The notes below the pieces were generated by a model that worked only from the letters and a program-made list of their open reading frames with translations, was not told where the DNA came from and searched no databases. From JBEGHD01 sp049334165 (lineage in GTDB: Bacteria; Bacteroidota; Bacteroidia; Flavobacteriales_D; Sanyastnellaceae): DNA of 64,000 bases. How positions within the stretch are numbered: position 1 is the stretch's first letter; each line of letters starts with the position of its first letter. Positions 1-8,124 of the stretch are shown here, in pieces. The stretch is from NCBI GenBank assembly GCA_049334165.1, contig JBEGHD010000015.1; one strand, 5' to 3'. The translations under genes were made by a program, and so were the position numbers.

Positions 1-228
1 GCGGCTTTGCCGCGCGCCCTCTTCGTTTTTTACTACCTGTCTTGTTGTTGTAATCTAAATCCTGATTTTTGGTGTCTTCCTTAACAGTGCTCCGACATTG
101 ACGTTCTGAGTAATTCGTGAATGCGTGTATTCACTTCCATCGGAGGCTGAAGCCAGGCCCTTGTAACACCTGCCGTTCTTGAGGGTTTCTAGAAGTAAAA
201 AAACGGATGTGCTGTTAACTGTTAGCAC
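1..228. other. Left edge, no supported gene
   Basis: No convincing reading frame. The minus-strand frame that opens here runs through the terminator at 229-265 and into the 3' end of the next gene, so it is not believable. The first bases form a small GC hairpin (GCGGC, three-base loop, GCCGC). In one minus-strand frame the edge reads as a basic stretch (KKRRGRAAKP), but no ATG or GTG precedes it before a stop. A gene lying further left could explain this; it cannot be decided here. Confidence 0.4.
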
Positions 229-265
229 AAAAAAACTCCGGCCGACTAGTCGACCGGAGTTTTTT
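229..265. terminator. Bidirectional terminator hairpin
   Basis: A run of A, then ACTCCGG and CCGGAGT arms around the palindrome CGACTAGTCG, then a run of T. The stem is GC-rich and flanked by A and T tracts on both sides, so it can stop transcription either way. It lies just past the minus-strand gene ending at 291 and probably ends the two-gene unit 745-1653 / 291-725. Confidence 0.8.
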
Positions 266-290
266 CTAAGCTTATCTAAAATTGTATTTT

Positions 291-725
291 CTAACTTTCT
301 TTTGATCCTACCATCACTGAAACACACCCTTCATGCACGAGGGAGTTGTTTTCAGTTTCCGATTCAGGAATTTTTATTCGGACGATTAACTGCTGAGTCG
401 AGGCCACTTTGAAGTCAAACATCGACTTGTCTTTCTTGTCCTTGTTGCTGTAAATCAGTTCCTCGTCAGCATCCAAAACTTCGAATTCAACTTCTCCTAA
501 GATTGGATGAGTGCAAACAAGTAGTCTGTATTCTTTGTCTGCGTAAAATGTGAGAAGTAATTCTGCCTCATCACCTGGAACCAATACGGCACTATTGAAG
601 TTGTCATTCTGAATGTACTCTCCCAACTCTGGAAGGCATTTCTTTTTGGTGAAGCTTCTACACTGAGAGTGAACTGTCAGTGGAAGTGCAATTAAAACGG
701 GAAGAAGATATTTAAATATTTTCAT
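291..725 (-). CDS. Exported protein of unknown function (144 aa)
   Basis: I do not recognise a named family. The N-terminus is a clear Sec signal peptide (basic start, hydrophobic core, cleavage near residue 20 before QCRSF). The mature part has four cysteines, two in a CRSFTKKKC segment and two further on, so disulfides are possible. The rest alternates beta-type segments (AELLLTFYA, EVEFEVLDA, QQLIVRIKIP), which suggests a small periplasmic or surface beta-sandwich. It lies 19 bases behind the lipoprotein gene at 745-1653 and is probably co-transcribed with it; the hairpin at 229-265 follows. Confidence 0.8.
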   Translation of the reverse strand: MKIFKYLLPVLIALPLTVHSQCRSFTKKKCLPELGEYIQNDNFNSAVLVPGDEAELLLTFYADKEYRLLVCTHPILGEVEFEVLDADEELIYSNKDKKDKSMFDFKVASTQQLIVRIKIPESETENNSLVHEGCVSVMVGSKES

Positions 726-744
726 GATATGCGAAGTTTCGATA

Positions 745-1653
745 TTAGTTGATATAGTTGTTCCTGGTTTCGGTTACTTTCTCTACGATAGCATCGAGTG
801 TTTCGTTCGATATTTCTGCAGAAGATTTTCCGCCAATGACCATAGTGCCTGATTCATCCTCAGACGTTTCAGTGTCACCTTTTTCTATACTCACCTGATC
901 ATAAATAGTTTGGATTTCTTTTAGGTCGGCAACAACTTCTTGCAACTTCTCTTGATTCTCATAGCTTTCGAGAAGCGCGATCAAGTCCTTGAGCGAGTAC
1001 TTCTGCTCTGCAATTCGCTGCTTCAGTGCAGCGTTGTCTTCGGTGAGGTGTTGTGAAGCAAGATAAAGTCCTTCTACCCAACCTCCGGCAATCACGATGG
1101 CCGAAACTTCTTCACGTCCATTTTCTTTGAGGTAGCTGTTGAGCGACCAGTAAGCATCACTAACGATGCGCAGCAAACTGTCGCGATTGTTTCTATTGTC
1201 GTTGATTCTGTTGTAAATGTCTTTTTCGATCGCTCCTGCAACTCCAAGGTCTTTGGAGAGTTTTTGAACTGCTGACAGGTAGTAGATAGACTCCTGATTT
1301 TGCTCGAACATGCTGGTGTAGCTCAAGTCGGCTCCGTAGATGCCGAGGTTGAGTGCTTGTTTTTGAGCAGTAGAGTAGCGGTTGACATTTTCTACATCAT
1401 TCAAAATGCTTTGATCGTATGACTCGCCACTCTGTTGAATAAGTGAAGCCATTTCGATGGGTGAAGGGATGGTGTAAAAAATCTTTTTAACCTTTTCGGC
1501 TTTAAAATCAGCGTCTTCCTCCTGGATGTCATTGATTTTTACTTCCTCTTTATTTTCTTCCGAAGAAGACTCTCCACCATTACATGAGGTGAAGAAAGCT
1601 CCTGATAATAATATCAGGCTGAGGGTGAACAGAGATAGCTTGTTTGAAAACAT
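745..1653 (-). CDS. Lipoprotein of unknown function (302 aa)
   Basis: A lipoprotein signal peptide ends in a lipobox with the lipidated cysteine at residue 24 (AFFTSC). The next residues are acidic and serine-rich (GGESSSEENKEE), resembling the Bacteroidota export signal that sends lipoproteins to the cell surface; that location is inferred. The mature protein is mostly predicted helix with heptad-like leucines, ending in an acidic linker and a short helix. No enzymatic motif is visible. It is first in a two-gene unit with 291-725. Confidence 0.8.
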   Translation of the reverse strand: MFSNKLSLFTLSLILLSGAFFTSCNGGESSSEENKEEVKINDIQEEDADFKAEKVKKIFYTIPSPIEMASLIQQSGESYDQSILNDVENVNRYSTAQKQALNLGIYGADLSYTSMFEQNQESIYYLSAVQKLSKDLGVAGAIEKDIYNRINDNRNNRDSLLRIVSDAYWSLNSYLKENGREEVSAIVIAGGWVEGLYLASQHLTEDNAALKQRIAEQKYSLKDLIALLESYENQEKLQEVVADLKEIQTIYDQVSIEKGDTETSEDESGTMVIGGKSSAEISNETLDAIVEKVTETRNNYIN

Positions 1654-1777
1654 GGTTTAACTGAGGTTTATTTATTTCTGGTCAAATTATAATTTAATTG
1701 CTTACGATTAAAACTTTTTCTCTGTGGGTGCTTACGCTGCAGTGAAAAAAAAGTTTGTTTTCCTATACAATATTAGT

Positions 1778-1785
1778 CAAATGTA
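1778..1785 (-). promoter_or_regulatory. Promoter -7 element, TACATTTG
   Basis: Reads TACATTTG on the minus strand, matching the Bacteroidota -7 consensus TAnnTTTG. A TTG lies 15 bases upstream (1801-1803), slightly closer than usual. It would drive the lipoprotein gene starting at 1653 with a leader of about 120 bases. Confidence 0.5.
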
Positions 1786-1806
1786 TTTCACACTTAAAGC
1801 CAATCG

Positions 1807-1846
1807 GTAGGAGCTTACCCCAATGCGCAGGTAAGAATGGTCCTAC
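1807..1846 (-). terminator. Nested hairpin after polA
   Basis: Two nested arm pairs (GTAGGA/TCCTAC outside, CTTACC/GGTAAG inside) make a stable stem in the gap between the polA stop and the next promoter. There is no T run after the stem, so it is not a standard intrinsic terminator. It may end polA transcription or protect its 3' end. Confidence 0.4.
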
Positions 1847-1867
1847 ATGCCACAGGAAAAGTAAGCG

Positions 1868-4660
1868 CTAATGGGCCTCCAGCCAGTTTTTACCTTTACC
1901 GATATCGACTTTTAATGGAACTGCAAGCTTCACAGCGTTTTGCATTTTGTCCTTTATCATCGATTGAAGTTCTTCAATTTCGTCTTTATGAGCGTCAAAA
2001 ACGAGTTCATCATGCACCTGCATGGTCATCTTTGATTTGTAATTACTTTTCTTCATTTCGCGATGAATGTCGATCATGGCAATCTTGATGATGTCTGCTG
2101 CAGATCCCTGAATTGGGGCATTGATGGCGTTTCGCTCGGCAAAGCCACGAACAACAGCATTCTTAGAATTGATGTCTGGTAAGTACCTTCGTCTGCCCTT
2201 GATCGTTTCCACATAGCCCTGCTTTCGTGCAAACTCGATGTTTTTGTTCATGTATTCCTTGATCTTACTGTACTTTTCAAAGTAAGAGTCAATGATTTCT
2301 TTGGCCTCGCCACGTTTGATGTTGAGATTTTGTGCAAGTCCAAAAGCTCCCTGTCCGTAAATAATTCCGAAGTTCACTGCCTTTGCCTTGCTTCTCATTT
2401 CGCGATCGACATCTTCCGGTTTCACATCAAAAACTTTGGAGGCTGTGGCGCTGTGAATGTCTTCTCCATCCAAAAATGCCTGCTGCATGTTTTCGTCTCC
2501 GCTCAGGGCGGCAATTATTCTCAGCTCTACCTGGGAATAATCCGCTGCCAAGAGGAAGTAGTCTTCGTCTCTGGCTACAAATGACTTCCTGATGCTTCGT
2601 CCACGTTCTGTGCGAATGGGAATGTTTTGCAAGTTGGGATTGTTGGAACTCAGTCGTCCGGTAGCGGCTACTGTCTGCATGTAGTTAGTGTGGAGTCGTC
2701 CCGTGTTCTTGTCAATGAGTAAGGGAAGTGGATCTACATAAGTAGACTTCAGCTTTTTGAGCTGGCGGTAATTCAAAATCTCGCTAACTATTTCATGATT
2801 GTCGGTGAGTTTGCTAAGCACGTCTTCACTTGTGCTGTACTGACCGGATTTGGTTTTCTTAGGCTTTTTGGTAATCTCCAGTTTTTCATAAAGGATGGGG
2901 CCAAGCTGTTTTGGCGAATCGATGTTAAAGTCTTCTCCTGCCAGCTCGTGGATGTTCTTCTCCAGCTTTTCTATGTCTTTGCCAAGCTCCTGAGAAAAGT
3001 TTTTTAGTGTTTCGGTGTCGAGCTTCACCCCTTCGAGCTCCATGTCTGAAAGGACATGAATCAACGGCACTTCTATTTTCTCAAACAGATCCTTAAGGTG
3101 ATTTTTGTCGATTTCACCCTGAAATTTCTCTTTCAATTGAAGAGTAATGTCGGCATCTTCTGCCGCGTATTCGTAAACCTCTTTTGGGTCGAGGTCGGCC
3201 ATGCTCTTTTGGTTTTTACCTTTCTTGCCGATCAAAGTAGAGATTGAAACCGGCTGGTAGTTGAGGTAGGTCTCTGCCAACAGGTCCATGTTGTGCTTCA
3301 TCTCTGGATTGATCAGGTAGTGAGCCAGCATGGTGTCGAAGACTTTGTTTTTAATGTCGAAGCCATATCTCCGAAGCATTTTCAAATCGTACTTCAGGTT
3401 TTGGGCAACTACAGTTTTCTTCTCGTCTTCAAATATCTTTCTAAATGATTCCACCTTTTCCGTGATCTCCTCTTTAGAGCCGCCTAGTGGAAGATAAAAA
3501 GCCTCACCGGCCTTCAATGAAAAAGACATTCCGACCAGGTCTGCTTCCATTGCTTTTAGTGCACTGGTCTCGGTGTCGAAAGAATAAGTTGAAGCTTTCT
3601 CCAGCTTTTTGACTAATTCGTCAATCTCCTTTTTGCTTTCGATGAGTTTGTAATCGTGCTTGGTGTTTTCGATGGTTTTCATCTCAACTACCTCTTCTTT
3701 GGAGTAGCTGTCGTCATCACTATCGTCATTGCCAAACATGCTGATCTGACCTTCACCCTCAGTTGCCGCGATGTCTTCTTCGAGCAATCTTTTGGCAAGC
3801 GTGCGAAACTCGAGCTCGGCAAAAACTTCGCGGATGAGATCCTTGTCGATGTCTTCCAGGATCAGTTTTTCTTCCTCAAGTTCTACTGGAACATCTGTAA
3901 TAATGGTGGCCAGTTTTTTCGAAAGGAGCGCCTGTTCGCGGTTGTTCTCCACGTTCTCTTTCTGCTTTCCTTTAAGCTCGTCAACGTTTTCAAGAAGGCC
4001 TTCCACAGAGCCGTATTTCTTGATGAATTTTTTTGCAGTCTTTTCACCGATTCCGGGAATTCCTGGAATATTGTCGACTTTATCACCCCACATGCCGAGG
4101 ATATCTATGACCTGATTGGGGTCCTCAACAGAAAACTTTTTTTGCACCTCTGGAATTCCCCAAACTTCGGCCTTGTTGCCAAACCTACCGGGCTTGTACA
4201 TGAAAATTTTATCTGAAACGAGCTGTGCAAAATCCTTGTCTGGCGTCATCATGTAGGTGGTGAATCCTTTTTGTTCGGCTTTTCTTGCAAGCGTACCAAT
4301 AACATCGTCTGCCTCGTATCCTTCGTAAATGATAATGGGGATCTTGAATCCTTCTATGATTTTCATCACATAGGGGATGGCCAATTTGATGTCTTCTGGC
4401 GTTTCTTCTCGATTGGCTTTGTATTCAGTGAAATATTCGGAACGAACAGTTTCTTCAGGTGGGTCGAAAACTACAGCAATGTGAGATGGTTTTTCATTGT
4501 TCAGGATGTCGAGCAACGTGTTGGTGAAGCCAAACATTGCCGAGGTGTTCAAACCTTTGGAACTGATACGTGGGTTTTTGATAAAGGCGTAGTACGATCT
4601 GTAGATCAACGCATAAGCGTCAAGCAAAAAGAGTTTTTTCTCCGTGTCCTGAGTGATCAT
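1868..4660 (-). CDS. polA: DNA polymerase I
   Basis: Replication and repair polymerase that removes RNA primers and fills gaps. At 930 residues it has the normal three-part layout. A 5'-3' exonuclease spans about 1-300 (DAYALIYRSY start, helix-hairpin-helix near 200). A 3'-5' exonuclease spans about 340-520 with the acidic residues intact (FDTET with D362 and E364; YAAED with D502), so proofreading should be active, unlike Taq-type enzymes. The polymerase domain has motif A (LAADYSQVELR, near 704), motif B (RSKAKAVNFGIIYGQ, near 756) and motif C (QVHDE, near 881). An acidic linker (about 300-325) separates the 5' nuclease from the rest. The ATG at 4660 places the first conserved strand at the usual distance. 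Confidence 0.98.
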   Translation of the reverse strand: MITQDTEKKLFLLDAYALIYRSYYAFIKNPRISSKGLNTSAMFGFTNTLLDILNNEKPSHIAVVFDPPEETVRSEYFTEYKANREETPEDIKLAIPYVMKIIEGFKIPIIIYEGYEADDVIGTLARKAEQKGFTTYMMTPDKDFAQLVSDKIFMYKPGRFGNKAEVWGIPEVQKKFSVEDPNQVIDILGMWGDKVDNIPGIPGIGEKTAKKFIKKYGSVEGLLENVDELKGKQKENVENNREQALLSKKLATIITDVPVELEEEKLILEDIDKDLIREVFAELEFRTLAKRLLEEDIAATEGEGQISMFGNDDSDDDSYSKEEVVEMKTIENTKHDYKLIESKKEIDELVKKLEKASTYSFDTETSALKAMEADLVGMSFSLKAGEAFYLPLGGSKEEITEKVESFRKIFEDEKKTVVAQNLKYDLKMLRRYGFDIKNKVFDTMLAHYLINPEMKHNMDLLAETYLNYQPVSISTLIGKKGKNQKSMADLDPKEVYEYAAEDADITLQLKEKFQGEIDKNHLKDLFEKIEVPLIHVLSDMELEGVKLDTETLKNFSQELGKDIEKLEKNIHELAGEDFNIDSPKQLGPILYEKLEITKKPKKTKSGQYSTSEDVLSKLTDNHEIVSEILNYRQLKKLKSTYVDPLPLLIDKNTGRLHTNYMQTVAATGRLSSNNPNLQNIPIRTERGRSIRKSFVARDEDYFLLAADYSQVELRIIAALSGDENMQQAFLDGEDIHSATASKVFDVKPEDVDREMRSKAKAVNFGIIYGQGAFGLAQNLNIKRGEAKEIIDSYFEKYSKIKEYMNKNIEFARKQGYVETIKGRRRYLPDINSKNAVVRGFAERNAINAPIQGSAADIIKIAMIDIHREMKKSNYKSKMTMQVHDELVFDAHKDEIEELQSMIKDKMQNAVKLAVPLKVDIGKGKNWLEAH

Positions 4661-4730
4661 TCAAGAAAATATTGGTTGGAAGCCGAATTTAGCTAATCCC
4701 AACTGAAAAGCTCAGGAGGAGTGAAGGAAT

Positions 4731-5246
4731 TTATTTTTTAGGACGTTTCCACACGGGAACAGTGGAGCAGGGCTCGCCATACATGATCATTTTTGCCTTG
4801 CTCTGGAGTAAGTTTATCAACTCCACAAAAGCTGCTTCAGAAACGGCCTTGTCGCTGCAGCCTTTTACTACAATCCGCGCGTCTTCGAAATCGTCCGGAT
4901 TGATTCCGCTTCGTAGCTTTTCAATGATCAAAACAGTTTTGAGCGTTTCAGCGGTTCCAAAAACTACTCGCTCGGCATGCTCTTGAAGACTGGAAGCCAG
5001 TAGCATGTAAGCCCATGTTGGAACGATTGCATCTGCCGAACAAAAAATTGCGACAGCTTTTCCTGAGTACTTCGACCAGTCGTTGGTTTTAACGAATTCT
5101 CTGAAATCCTTTTCCTTAAGAGCGATTCCCTGCCATAGGTTTTCTGCAATGTCGATTTCAGCGACTGGAATTTCCGGGAAATACTTGTCGAGTTCTACAG
5201 TTTGAATGCCGCTTTTTGCGACTTTATTTACAATCTCTTCTGCCAT
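4731..5246 (-). CDS. DUF2480 family protein
   Basis: A 171-residue soluble protein of the Bacteroidota-restricted DUF2480 family, recognised by its MAEEIVNKVAKSG start, the central segment around AIFCSADAIVPTWAYMLL, and the CSDK segment near residue 130. It has no signal peptide or membrane segment. The biochemical role is not known. It starts 6 bases after the dxs stop, so it is translated from the dxs message; this pairing is a common neighbourhood and says little about function. Confidence 0.85.
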   Translation of the reverse strand: MAEEIVNKVAKSGIQTVELDKYFPEIPVAEIDIAENLWQGIALKEKDFREFVKTNDWSKYSGKAVAIFCSADAIVPTWAYMLLASSLQEHAERVVFGTAETLKTVLIIEKLRSGINPDDFEDARIVVKGCSDKAVSEAAFVELINLLQSKAKMIMYGEPCSTVPVWKRPKK

Positions 5247-5252
5247 ATTAAA

Positions 5253-7190
5253 CTATCCTACCATCTTCTTTTTGGAGACAGCTCCAGGGAGCATCTCTTT
5301 AACGGTTTCAACGATATTCATCGTGTTGTAACCGCACTCTGTGTAAAGCTCTTCCTGGCTGCCGTGTTCGATAAAGTTATCTGGGATGCCCAGTCTTTTC
5401 ACCTGAGCCTGATATTCGTTGTCGGCCATAAACTCGATCACTGCACTGCCCATTCCACCCTGAATGCATCCGTCTTCCACGGTGATGACTTTATTGAATT
5501 TAGTGAAGATTTCATGCAACATCACTTCATCGAGCGGTTTGGCAAAGCGCATATCGTAGTGAGCTGTTGAAATATTTTCTTCTTCGAGAAGTTCCGCAGC
5601 TTCAACAGCCTTGTTGCCGATGTGGCCGATGGTCAAAATTGCGATGTCTTCTCCGGAGCGAATCTTTCGACCTTTGCCTACTGGTGTCTTTTTTATTGGG
5701 GTTTTCCACTCTGGCATCACGCCTTTTCCTCGTGGGTAGCGAATGCTGAAAGGACCTCCGTGGATTGATCCAGTGTACATCATGTTTCTCAGCTCGGCTT
5801 CGTTCATCGGGGCTGCTACTACCATATTTGGTACGCAACGCATATAGGCAATGTCGAAAGCTCCATGGTGAGTTGGCCCATCGGCTCCGGCAATTCCGGC
5901 TCTGTCCAGACAAAATACTACTGGCAGATTTTGCAACGCCACATCGTGTACCACCTGATCGTAGGCTCTCTGCATAAACGATGAGTAGATATTGCAAAAA
6001 GGAACCAATCCCTGAGTTGCCAATCCCGCTGAGAAGGTAACAGCATGTTGCTCTGCAATTCCCACATCAAATGCTCGGTCGGGCATGGCCTCCATCATAT
6101 ATTTTAGCGAACTACCAGTGGGCATCGCTGGAGTAATCCCAACAATTTTTTCGTCTTTCTCGGCCAACTCGATGATCGTGTGGCCAAATACATCCTGATA
6201 TTTTGGCGGCTCAGGAGTTTTGGGAGTGACTTTGATGATCTCTCCAGTAGTCTTGTTGAAAATCCCAGGTGCATGCCATTTCGTGGCAGATCCTTTCTCT
6301 GCAGGTTCGTACCCTTTTCCTTTCACCGTTACGCAGTGCAGCAATTTTGGACCTGGAATATCTTTAAGATCATCCAGAACTTTCACCAGATAATCGACAT
6401 CGTGGCCATCGATGGGTCCGAAGTAGCGAAAGTTGAGTGATTCAAAAAGGTTGCTCTGTTTGAGTAGGGTCGATTTAATTCCATTTTCTACTTTCTGCGC
6501 AATCGCCTGAGCGTTCGGTCCAAACTTGCTAATCTTGCCGAGCAAGTTCCAAACTTCGTCTTTTACCTTGTTGTAGGTGTGCGAAGTGGTAATATCCGTT
6601 AAATATTCTTTGAGTGCACCAACGTTCGGATCTATAGACATGCAGTTGTCATTCAGAATCACAATCATGTTGGTGTCTTCAATTCCACCGTGGTTGAGCC
6701 CCTCGAAAGCCAATCCGGCTGTCATGGCACCATCGCCAATCACAGCAATGTGTTGCCTGTCTGGCTGATTTTTCAATCTGCTGGCTACTGCCATTCCTAG
6801 TGCTCCAGAAACTGAGGTGGAACTGTGACCAACGCCAAAAGTGTCATACTCGCTTTCTGAGCGTTTTGGAAAACCACTGAGACCCTGATACTTTCTGTTG
6901 GTTTCGAATTTATCTCGTCTTCCGGTGAGAATCTTGTGACCGTATGCCTGGTGGCCAACATCCCAAACGATTTGATCATAAGGAGTATTGAAAACGTAGT
7001 GAAGAGCTACAGTCAACTCTACTACACCGAGGCTGGCACCAAAGTGACCACCTTTTTCTGAAACGACATCAACGATAAACTGTCGAAGTTCTCCGGAGAG
7101 CTGTTGGAGTTCCGTTTCAGCAATTTTTTCTCTTAGGTCTTGCGGGAAATTAATTTTCGAGAGCAAGGGACCAGCTTCGTATTGGCTCAT
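5253..7190 (-). CDS. dxs: 1-deoxy-D-xylulose-5-phosphate synthase
   Basis: Thiamine-diphosphate enzyme that joins pyruvate and glyceraldehyde 3-phosphate to make DXP, the first step of the MEP isoprenoid pathway; it also feeds thiamine and pyridoxal synthesis. At 645 residues it is full length. Visible signatures are GGHFGASLG (about 47-55), the ThDP/Mg motif GDGAMTAG with a downstream NDN (about 152-182), the glutamate of GIAEQHAV (E380) that activates the cofactor, and DRAGIAGADGPTHHG. The C-terminal transketolase-like domain is intact. The start at 7190 follows a TAnnTTTG box by about 28 bases. Confidence 0.97.
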   Translation of the reverse strand: MSQYEAGPLLSKINFPQDLREKIAETELQQLSGELRQFIVDVVSEKGGHFGASLGVVELTVALHYVFNTPYDQIVWDVGHQAYGHKILTGRRDKFETNRKYQGLSGFPKRSESEYDTFGVGHSSTSVSGALGMAVASRLKNQPDRQHIAVIGDGAMTAGLAFEGLNHGGIEDTNMIVILNDNCMSIDPNVGALKEYLTDITTSHTYNKVKDEVWNLLGKISKFGPNAQAIAQKVENGIKSTLLKQSNLFESLNFRYFGPIDGHDVDYLVKVLDDLKDIPGPKLLHCVTVKGKGYEPAEKGSATKWHAPGIFNKTTGEIIKVTPKTPEPPKYQDVFGHTIIELAEKDEKIVGITPAMPTGSSLKYMMEAMPDRAFDVGIAEQHAVTFSAGLATQGLVPFCNIYSSFMQRAYDQVVHDVALQNLPVVFCLDRAGIAGADGPTHHGAFDIAYMRCVPNMVVAAPMNEAELRNMMYTGSIHGGPFSIRYPRGKGVMPEWKTPIKKTPVGKGRKIRSGEDIAILTIGHIGNKAVEAAELLEEENISTAHYDMRFAKPLDEVMLHEIFTKFNKVITVEDGCIQGGMGSAVIEFMADNEYQAQVKRLGIPDNFIEHGSQEELYTECGYNTMNIVETVKEMLPGAVSKKKMVG

Positions 7191-7218
7191 AACGCGTGGA
7201 TTAAAAGTACTGCGTTAA

Positions 7219-7226
7219 CAAACTTA
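7219..7226 (-). promoter_or_regulatory. Promoter -7 element upstream of dxs
   Basis: Reads TAAGTTTG on the minus strand, an exact TAnnTTTG match 28 bases before the dxs start codon. No clear TTG is seen at -33. Confidence 0.5.
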
Positions 7227-7295
7227 AAAAATTTATGTTCGGGAGTTCGGCCGATATTCAGCTGAATGAAGGCAGGACTTCGCTTTTAAGAAAAA

Positions 7296-7988
7296 TTATG
7301 CCATCACATCTTTCAGGATGCTTTCGAAAATAAGTCGGCCGTCTGTGTTTCCGAGCTCAAAGTCGCAAGCTCTTTCCGGGTGAGGCATCATTCCAAAAAC
7401 ATTTTTGTTCTTGTTGGTTACACCGGCAATGTTCTCAATCGATCCGTTGGGGTTCGCTTCTTCGGTTACGTTTCCGTCCTTGTCGCAGTATCTAAAAAGT
7501 ACCTGATCGTTGTCGTTGATTTCGCGCAGCTGATCTTCTGGAGCATAGAAATTTCCTTCACCGTGAGCAATCGGTATTTTGAGAGCTTTTCTGTGGTCGA
7601 GCTCATTGGTCAAAATAGCCGTTTGAGAAACTGGTTGAATATATGTGTTTTGACAAATGAATTTTCTGGAAGTGTTGTGGAGTAGAGCACCTGGGAGCAA
7701 GTGAGCTTCGCAAAGCACCTGAAAGCCGTTGCAGATTCCCAGCACGTATCCGCCTTTTTTGGCGTGCTCAATCACCGATTCCATGATCGGTGAAAAGCGC
7801 GAAATCGCTCCTGAACGCAGATAATCACCAAATGAGAAGCCCCCGGGCAAAACAATAAATTCCGCTCCTTTAAGGTCGCGGTCTTTGTGCCAAAGTTTTT
7901 CTACTTCGAGGTGAAGGCTGTTTTCGAGGGCGTAGATAATGTCTGCATCGCAGTTACTTCCGGGAAATGTGACAACTCCAAACTTCAT
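7296..7988 (-). CDS. purQ: Phosphoribosylformylglycinamidine synthase, glutaminase subunit
   Basis: Glutamine amidotransferase subunit of FGAM synthase, the fourth step of purine synthesis; it releases ammonia for the separate PurL subunit. Its 230 residues match stand-alone PurQ. The class I triad is visible: C86 in GICNGFQVL, and H203 and E205 in MPHPERA. The start MKFGVVTFPGSNCD is typical. purL is not in the window. The gene sits alone between dxs and a secreted-protein gene and has its own -7 element. Confidence 0.96.
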   Translation of the reverse strand: MKFGVVTFPGSNCDADIIYALENSLHLEVEKLWHKDRDLKGAEFIVLPGGFSFGDYLRSGAISRFSPIMESVIEHAKKGGYVLGICNGFQVLCEAHLLPGALLHNTSRKFICQNTYIQPVSQTAILTNELDHRKALKIPIAHGEGNFYAPEDQLREINDNDQVLFRYCDKDGNVTEEANPNGSIENIAGVTNKNKNVFGMMPHPERACDFELGNTDGRLIFESILKDVMA

Positions 7989-8011
7989 TGAATTCCTTTT
8001 TTTGAACAGCG

Positions 8012-8019
8012 CAAAAATA
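8012..8019 (-). promoter_or_regulatory. Promoter -7 element upstream of purQ
   Basis: Reads TATTTTTG on the minus strand, an exact TAnnTTTG match 23 bases before the purQ start. No clear -33 TTG. Confidence 0.5.
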
Positions 8020-8055
8020 GGAATTTCAGAGGTGACTAGCTGCAGCTTAATGAAA

Positions 8056-8097
8056 AAGAAAAGCCGGGATTTTTATCAGTGAAAATCCCGGCTTCTC
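8056..8097. terminator. Terminator after the 866-aa secreted-protein gene
   Basis: AAGCCGGGATTTT and AAAATCCCGGCTT arms with a short AT loop. On the minus strand the stem is followed by TTTTCTTTTT, so it ends the gene whose stop lies at 8125. Confidence 0.85.
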
Positions 8098-8124
8098 CAT
8101 TTCAAACCAAATCGGAATTATTCA

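Noticed and set aside
55..327. Minus-strand 90-codon frame at the left edge
   Set aside because: It starts inside the C-terminal coding part of the gene at 291-725 and runs through a strong terminator hairpin; composition is not protein-like.
343..347. Possible loss of the KMSKS loop in MetG (residues 343-347 read KISTS)
   Set aside because: This variant is normal for MetG of Bacteroidota as far as I know, with all other motifs intact; not evidence of inactivity. Coordinates here are protein residues of the gene at 25485-27554.
3656..4216. Plus-strand 186-codon frame opposite polA
   Set aside because: Shadow of polA; no promoter and no recognisable domain.
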